Source of the DNA: an uncultured Planctomycetaceae bacterium
Lineage (GTDB): Bacteria > Planctomycetota > Planctomycetia > Pirellulales > Pirellulaceae
Assembly (NCBI GenBank): GCA_937967665.1
Contig: CALBSZ010000270.1
Location: forward strand, 1-9,251
Reading direction: 5' to 3'
Length of the DNA: 9,251 bases
This document shows positions 6,653-9,251 of the stretch, one piece after another. The notes beneath the pieces are model-generated. The model worked only from the letters and a program-made list of their open reading frames with translations. It did not search any database and was not told the DNA's origin. A program made the translations under genes and the position numbers. Position 1 is the stretch's first letter; each line of letters opens with the position of its first letter.

Positions 6653-7611
6653 TCGACTTCCAGAAACTTGCCGATCTGCATATTGGCGCCGCCGACACTG
6701 ATCAGCCGCTGTTCGTCGAACGGCACCAGGCGATGGAAGAATCTGGCGCGTTCAAGCTTTTTCACCACCTTCCAGCGCGTGCCGTTATCGACCAGTTCCT
6801 GCAAAGTGCCGTCGAACGTGGTCACAAACAGCCGCTCGCCCAAGGCAAAGGCGGACGACCCGAATCCGGCCATCGGCTCCCCCACCAGCGCCGGGCCTTC
6901 CGACCATTGCTGCGACCTAGGATCGTAAGCGAAGACCGAGGTTGTCGGTCCTCCCTGCGGTTGCATCCCGCCAATCACGTAGACGCGACCGTCGCAGGCG
7001 CCCAGGGATACCGCGCGTCGCTGGAACGGCGGTGGCGGCAACGCGCGCCAGGCCAGTGGGTCGGCTGCCAGATCGACCACATACGCGGAGGAATGCCACT
7101 CCGTTTCACTGCCGCCTTTCAGTGCCCAGCCGCCGGCGACGTAGAGGAGGTTGCCGACTACCACCGCGTCGAAAGACGAACGGGGTTGCGGCATGGGGAC
7201 CAGCGTTTCCCAGTTCCCGGTTGCCAGGTTGAAGCGGGCAAAGTCGGGTACCGACAACAGGTCGTGTTCCTCGCCCTGCTTGTTTCTGGCGGTAAAGCCA
7301 CCCAGGCGGTAAAGACTGTCGCCATGCGCGACCAGGGCCAGTCCCTGCAGTCGCGGTCCCGTTGCGACAACTTCCCACTTTTCCGGCTGGGATAAGTCCA
7401 GTTTCCAGAGTTCGTTGGATTGCCCCTTCACGTAGTACTGATGTGCCTCGCCCTTGTGCCCACCGTAAACGTACAACGCGCCATTCAGGGTCGCCGCCCC
7501 GAAGCTGGTAACGCCCGTCGGCAGATCCGGGAACTTGCGAGGCATCTCGTCAGCCACGCCACACTGCACCAGCAGGACCACTGCCATCACCGCACAAACA
7601 CATTTGGCCAT
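6634..7611 (-). CDS. Secreted kelch-repeat protein
   Basis: A 325-residue predicted beta-propeller protein. The first 20 residues (MAKCVCAVMAVVLLVQCGVA) form a signal peptide, probably cleaved before DE. LVQC is a poor lipobox, so a lipoprotein is less likely. Kelch blades are marked by aromatic-x-x-GG motifs at YVYGG (47-51), YRLGG (101-105), YVAGG (157-161) and YVIGG (211-215), with weaker C-terminal blades at LFVTTFDG and ISVGGAN. Such propellers usually bind protein or carbohydrate and no catalytic site is seen, so no function is assigned. The start at 7611 has TTGGAAAC immediately upstream. The ferredoxin stop lies 28 nt upstream, so the two genes are probably one transcript. Confidence 0.88.
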   Translation of the reverse strand: MAKCVCAVMAVVLLVQCGVADEMPRKFPDLPTGVTSFGAATLNGALYVYGGHKGEAHQYYVKGQSNELWKLDLSQPEKWEVVATGPRLQGLALVAHGDSLYRLGGFTARNKQGEEHDLLSVPDFARFNLATGNWETLVPMPQPRSSFDAVVVGNLLYVAGGWALKGGSETEWHSSAYVVDLAADPLAWRALPPPPFQRRAVSLGACDGRVYVIGGMQPQGGPTTSVFAYDPRSQQWSEGPALVGEPMAGFGSSAFALGERLFVTTFDGTLQELVDNGTRWKVVKKLERARFFHRLVPFDEQRLISVGGANMQIGKFLEVDVIAPE

Positions 7612-7643
7612 GTTTCCAATCCGTTACTGTTTCAATCCGTTAC
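7611..7643 (-). repeat. Tandem 17/16-bp duplication between ferredoxin and kelch genes
   Basis: TGTTTCCAATCCGTTAC (7611-7627) is followed directly by TGTTTCAATCCGTTAC (7628-7643), identical apart from one missing C. One copy contains the ferredoxin stop codon. The other touches the kelch start codon and carries its GGAA ribosome binding sequence. Confidence 0.8.
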
Positions 7644-8050
7644 CGGGGTGTACGAAGTTCTTGCGCGGCGACCTGCATGCCCGCGCACGGTTGGGAGATC
7701 ACATATTCTTCCACAATTTCACCGCCGATCAAGTGTTCGTCGATAATGCGAGCCAGTACTTTGGGCGTGCAGTGCCCGTACCAGACCGCCTCGGGATAGA
7801 CGATGGCAATCGGACCACCGACACACAGGTCGACGCAGGAAGTGCGCGAGCGGAAGACGCCGCCGCGCTTGTCGAGCTTCAGTTGCTTCAAGCGTTTCTT
7901 GAGGAATCGCCACGATTGAATCATCTGGCGTTTCGACGCGCAGCCAGCCGTCTTCGTGTCGCAACACAGCAGGATGTGGCGCTGCAGCGTCGGTATCCGC
8001 ATTTTCTGGGCACAACGTCGGGCTTTGTCTAGTGATTTCCGGTCGTTCAT
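7640..8050 (-). CDS. Thioredoxin-like [2Fe-2S] ferredoxin
   Basis: A 136-residue protein of the thioredoxin-fold [2Fe-2S] ferredoxin family (relatives of Aquifex Fd4 and the NuoE fold). HILLCCDTKTAGCASK (25-40) supplies Cys29 (or Cys30) and Cys37. SCVDLC (71-76) supplies Cys72 and Cys76 with the family's CxxxC spacing. GGPIAIVYPEAVWYG (78-92) and EHLIGGEIVEEYVI (105-118) match the conserved C-terminal half. It is cytoplasmic and likely a single-electron carrier; the partner is unknown. The spacing of the first cysteine pair is shorter than in Fd4. ATG 8050 is chosen because AGGGAAG lies just upstream; the open frame to 8119 lacks such a site. A TAAAAT box (minus strand, 8082-8087) could be a -10 element but has no good -35. 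It is first of a probable two-gene transcript with the kelch gene. Confidence 0.87.
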   Translation of the reverse strand: MNDRKSLDKARRCAQKMRIPTLQRHILLCCDTKTAGCASKRQMIQSWRFLKKRLKQLKLDKRGGVFRSRTSCVDLCVGGPIAIVYPEAVWYGHCTPKVLARIIDEHLIGGEIVEEYVISQPCAGMQVAAQELRTPR

Positions 8051-8204
8051 CTGCTTCCCTGAAAAGACGGAGACAAGTCCCATTTTAGGCAAGGGCAGTG
8101 CGAAAGACCATGCAGCCACGCAAGCGGCGATTCGAAGTCCTCAATCGGGCAATTCGTGACACCGTTAGGATACTCACGATCGTACCAGCGGGCCGAAGAA
8201 CACG
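8051..8204. other. Intergenic DNA with no supportable gene
   Basis: Upstream of the ferredoxin gene. The open frames here (including plus-strand 8156-8590 and minus-strand 8085-8297) show no family pattern. Only a weak -10-like TAAAAT for the ferredoxin gene (8082-8087) is visible. The DNA may be leftover from rearrangement next to the integrase remnant. Confidence 0.4.
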
Positions 8205-8245
8205 GGACAGGTTCGACATCAAATGGCTGTAAAACAAACCTGTCC
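8205..8245. repeat. Inverted repeat GGACAGGTT / AACCTGTCC
   Basis: Perfect 9-bp arms at 8205-8213 and 8237-8245 with a 23-nt spacer. It ends 3 nt from the stop codon where the integrase-like frame (8249-8401, minus) breaks off, so it may mark the junction of an insertion or deletion. Its identity is unknown. Confidence 0.5.
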
Positions 8246-8248
8246 GTT

Positions 8249-8401
8249 TCAGCTCCTCCGCTCTTGATCGACGGGAACGGGCGAATCGCCGCCGCACTTC
8301 ACGAACGCGGCGTACCGGCCAAGCCAGCGCGGAAACCAGACTTTCGAATTCTTGCTCAACCGTGCCGTCATGATGGCATGTTCAAACCTTTCCTTACTCA
8401 T
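8249..8401 (-). pseudogene. Truncated N-terminus of a tyrosine integrase-like protein
   Basis: A minus-strand frame of 50 codons from ATG 8401, preceded by an excellent ribosome binding site (GGGAGGG, 4 nt before the ATG), which suggests it was once a real gene start. The product begins MSKERFEHAIMTARLSKN and continues KVWFPRWLGRYAAFV (20-34), then PVPVDQE (41-47). This W-x3-W-x2-RYA-x-F pattern followed by PVxxE resembles the N-terminal SAM-like DNA-binding domain of planctomycete phage/integron-type integrases as I remember them. The frame stops three codons later, and no catalytic domain (Arg, His-x-x-Arg, Tyr) follows in any frame. It is therefore a truncated fragment beside the inverted repeat at 8205-8245. 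The family call is tentative; a small intact protein cannot be excluded. Confidence 0.45.
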
Positions 8402-8455
8402 GATTCCCTCCCGATAAACAAAGATGCGGAACAGGTGTGCACTACTTCGGGTGTT

Positions 8456-8520
8456 GTCACAATATCACGACGCTATGCAAGTAGGGCTCTGTTTGGGGGG
8501 GCGTGTCGTGATATACTGAC
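8456..8520. repeat. 16-nt inverted repeat between the integrase and PIN remnants
   Basis: GTCACAATATCACGAC (8456-8471) and GTCGTGATATACTGAC (8505-8520) are reverse complements at 14 of 16 positions, with an uninterrupted 10-bp core (8462-8471 / 8505-8514) and a 33-nt spacer. It lies between two remnants pointing away from each other, and the right arm overlaps the -10 motif at 8509-8517. A paired operator for an autoregulated toxin-antitoxin promoter or a small fold-back element would both fit. No target-site duplication is seen. Confidence 0.6.
8509..8517 (+). promoter_or_regulatory. Extended -10 promoter motif before the PIN remnant / DUF1801 gene
   Basis: TGATATACT matches the extended -10 pattern TGnTATAAT at all but one position. 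No convincing -35 is present; a run of seven G (8495-8501) lies in the spacer region. If used, it would transcribe the PIN remnant and the DUF1801 gene. It overlaps the inverted repeat arm. Confidence 0.35.
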
Positions 8521-8529
8521 GGCTTTGCC

Positions 8530-8769
8530 GTGCCGAAAACGGAGCCTCGCGATGCGGTCCACATTTCCCTGGCGGCGGTCAACGGCCTAGAATACTTGGT
8601 GAGTTGGAACTTCAAACATATCGTGAATCCGACAACTCGTTCTGCGATTGAACGCGTATGCCGAGATGCCGGGTTCGTGCCACCAATAATTTGCACGCCG
8701 GACTACCAGCCGCCAGGTCCGCGAAATAGACGTGACTGCTATGCTGCTCACAACAAAGGCATCCAATGA
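8530..8769 (+). pseudogene. C-terminal half of a PIN-domain (VapC-like) toxin
   Basis: From GTG 8530 the frame reads VPKTEPRDAVHISLAAVNG, then YLVSWNFKHIVN (23-34) and GFVPPIICTP (48-57). These are the conserved C-terminal blocks of a PIN-domain ribonuclease subfamily, including the acidic Asp of the RDAxHI motif and the WNFKHI strand. Intact members are about 140-160 residues. The N-terminal half, with the first catalytic Asp and the Glu, is absent, and a stop lies in frame at 8509-8511. The last residues after ICTP (YQPPGPRNRRD onward) no longer resemble the family. It is therefore a truncated, presumably inactive toxin. No antitoxin is seen upstream. Its stop overlaps the DUF1801 start as ATGA (8766-8769). 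Confidence 0.65.
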
Positions 8770-9200
8770 CTAAAAAATCCAAAGCAGAACAGAACGATCC
8801 CGGCGTTGACAAGTTTCTTTCCGGAATCAAAGACGAACAGAAACTCGCCGACTGTCGGAACGTGCTGCAAATGATGGGGGACCTGACCGGGGAATCGGCC
8901 GTCATGTGGGGAAAAGACAAAGTGGGCTTTGGCAGGTTTCACTACCGGGGCAAAACGTCCGAGGGAGACTGGTTTCATGTCGGTTTCTCACCTCGAAAAC
9001 AGGATCTGACTCTTTACCTGCACTGCGAATTGGAGAAGCAAGCGACACTGCTTGAAAAACTGGGAAAACACAAGATCGGCAAGTCGTGTCTCTACATCAA
9101 GAAGCTCGATGACGTACATTTGCCGACGCTCAAGAAGTTAATCAAGAAGGCCTACAAATCGCCTGCTATCGCGGGCGCGACCATTGACAAGGCCACATAA
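8766..9200 (+). CDS. DUF1801 domain-containing protein
   Basis: A 144-residue protein matching the DUF1801 (YdhG-like) fold. KVGFGRFHYRG (52-62), GDWFHVGFSPRKQDLTLYL (67-85) and KLGKHKIGKSCLYIKKLDDV (98-117) are the family's conserved blocks. The biochemical role of the family is not firmly known; no catalytic residues are proposed here. It is probably a small soluble cytoplasmic protein. ATG 8766 has AAAGG at 8755-8759, six bases upstream, and overlaps the PIN remnant stop codon by ATGA. The gene seems intact and full length. It may now depend on transcription and translation from the PIN remnant, or the overlap may be accidental after rearrangement. Confidence 0.85.
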   Translation: MTKKSKAEQNDPGVDKFLSGIKDEQKLADCRNVLQMMGDLTGESAVMWGKDKVGFGRFHYRGKTSEGDWFHVGFSPRKQDLTLYLHCELEKQATLLEKLGKHKIGKSCLYIKKLDDVHLPTLKKLIKKAYKSPAIAGATIDKAT

Positions 9201-9251
9201 CAGCTGGACCAGAGTCGCCGATCGCATCGGAAACAAGTGGAATGCTGACTG
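9201..9251. other. Window end, no gene seen
   Basis: 51 nt after the DUF1801 stop. A small stem CCGAT (9218-9222) / ATCGG (9226-9230) with a 3-nt loop is present, too weak to call a terminator. Confidence 0.4.

Noticed and set aside
8085..8297. 70-codon minus-strand open frame upstream of the ferredoxin gene
   Set aside because: Arginine-rich and without domain-like pattern; it overlaps the integrase remnant in another frame.
8402..8520. Possible integron attI/attC site next to the integrase remnant
   Set aside because: I found no paired RYYYAAC/GTTRRRY core sites in the right arrangement, so the inverted repeat is reported without that name.
8156..8590. 144-codon plus-strand open frame
   Set aside because: It crosses the inverted repeats and both remnants in a different frame from the PIN piece and shows no domain-like pattern.

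Overview
The window looks like chromosomal DNA of a Gram-negative bacterium, most likely a planctomycete (Pirellulales-like). This is inferred from GC-rich coding sequence, weak Shine-Dalgarno sites before many genes, an LpxL-type lipid A acyltransferase, CPBP, tandem-GNAT and BEM46-like proteins with familiar planctomycete sequence features, and AT-rich degenerate intergenic repeats. No rRNA, tRNA, CRISPR array or complete mobile element was found.

Layout. 1-641: the 3' part of a CPBP (CAAX-protease-like) membrane protease gene, split by an in-frame TAG at 126-128. 625-767: a promoter and a foldable leader ahead of a Gfo/Idh/MocA oxidoreductase (768-1862), which is followed by a strong hairpin. 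1995-4272: a likely co-transcribed set of lipid A acyltransferase, small Rieske ferredoxin and a double-GNAT acetyltransferase, the last two overlapping as ATGA. 4273-4513: an intergenic gap with a 53-nt palindrome. 4514-5383: a membrane-anchored alpha/beta hydrolase. 5384-5646: an AT-rich degenerate inverted repeat element. 5647-6609: a nitrilase-superfamily amidohydrolase, convergent with a minus-strand pair made of a thioredoxin-like [2Fe-2S] ferredoxin (8050-7640) and a secreted kelch-repeat protein (7611-6634). A 16/17-bp tandem duplication joins that pair.

8051-8769 is an accessory scar. It holds a truncated 50-codon integrase-like N-terminus with a strong ribosome binding site (minus), two inverted repeats, an extended -10 promoter motif, and the C-terminal half of a PIN-domain (VapC-like) toxin (plus). 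The PIN remnant overlaps an intact DUF1801 gene (8766-9200) by ATGA.

Most complete genes are ordinary housekeeping or envelope functions. The stretches most worth a second look are the recoded or broken CPBP gene, the palindrome at 4412-4464, the AT-rich element, and the integrase/PIN scar. No complete new multi-gene system is visible.
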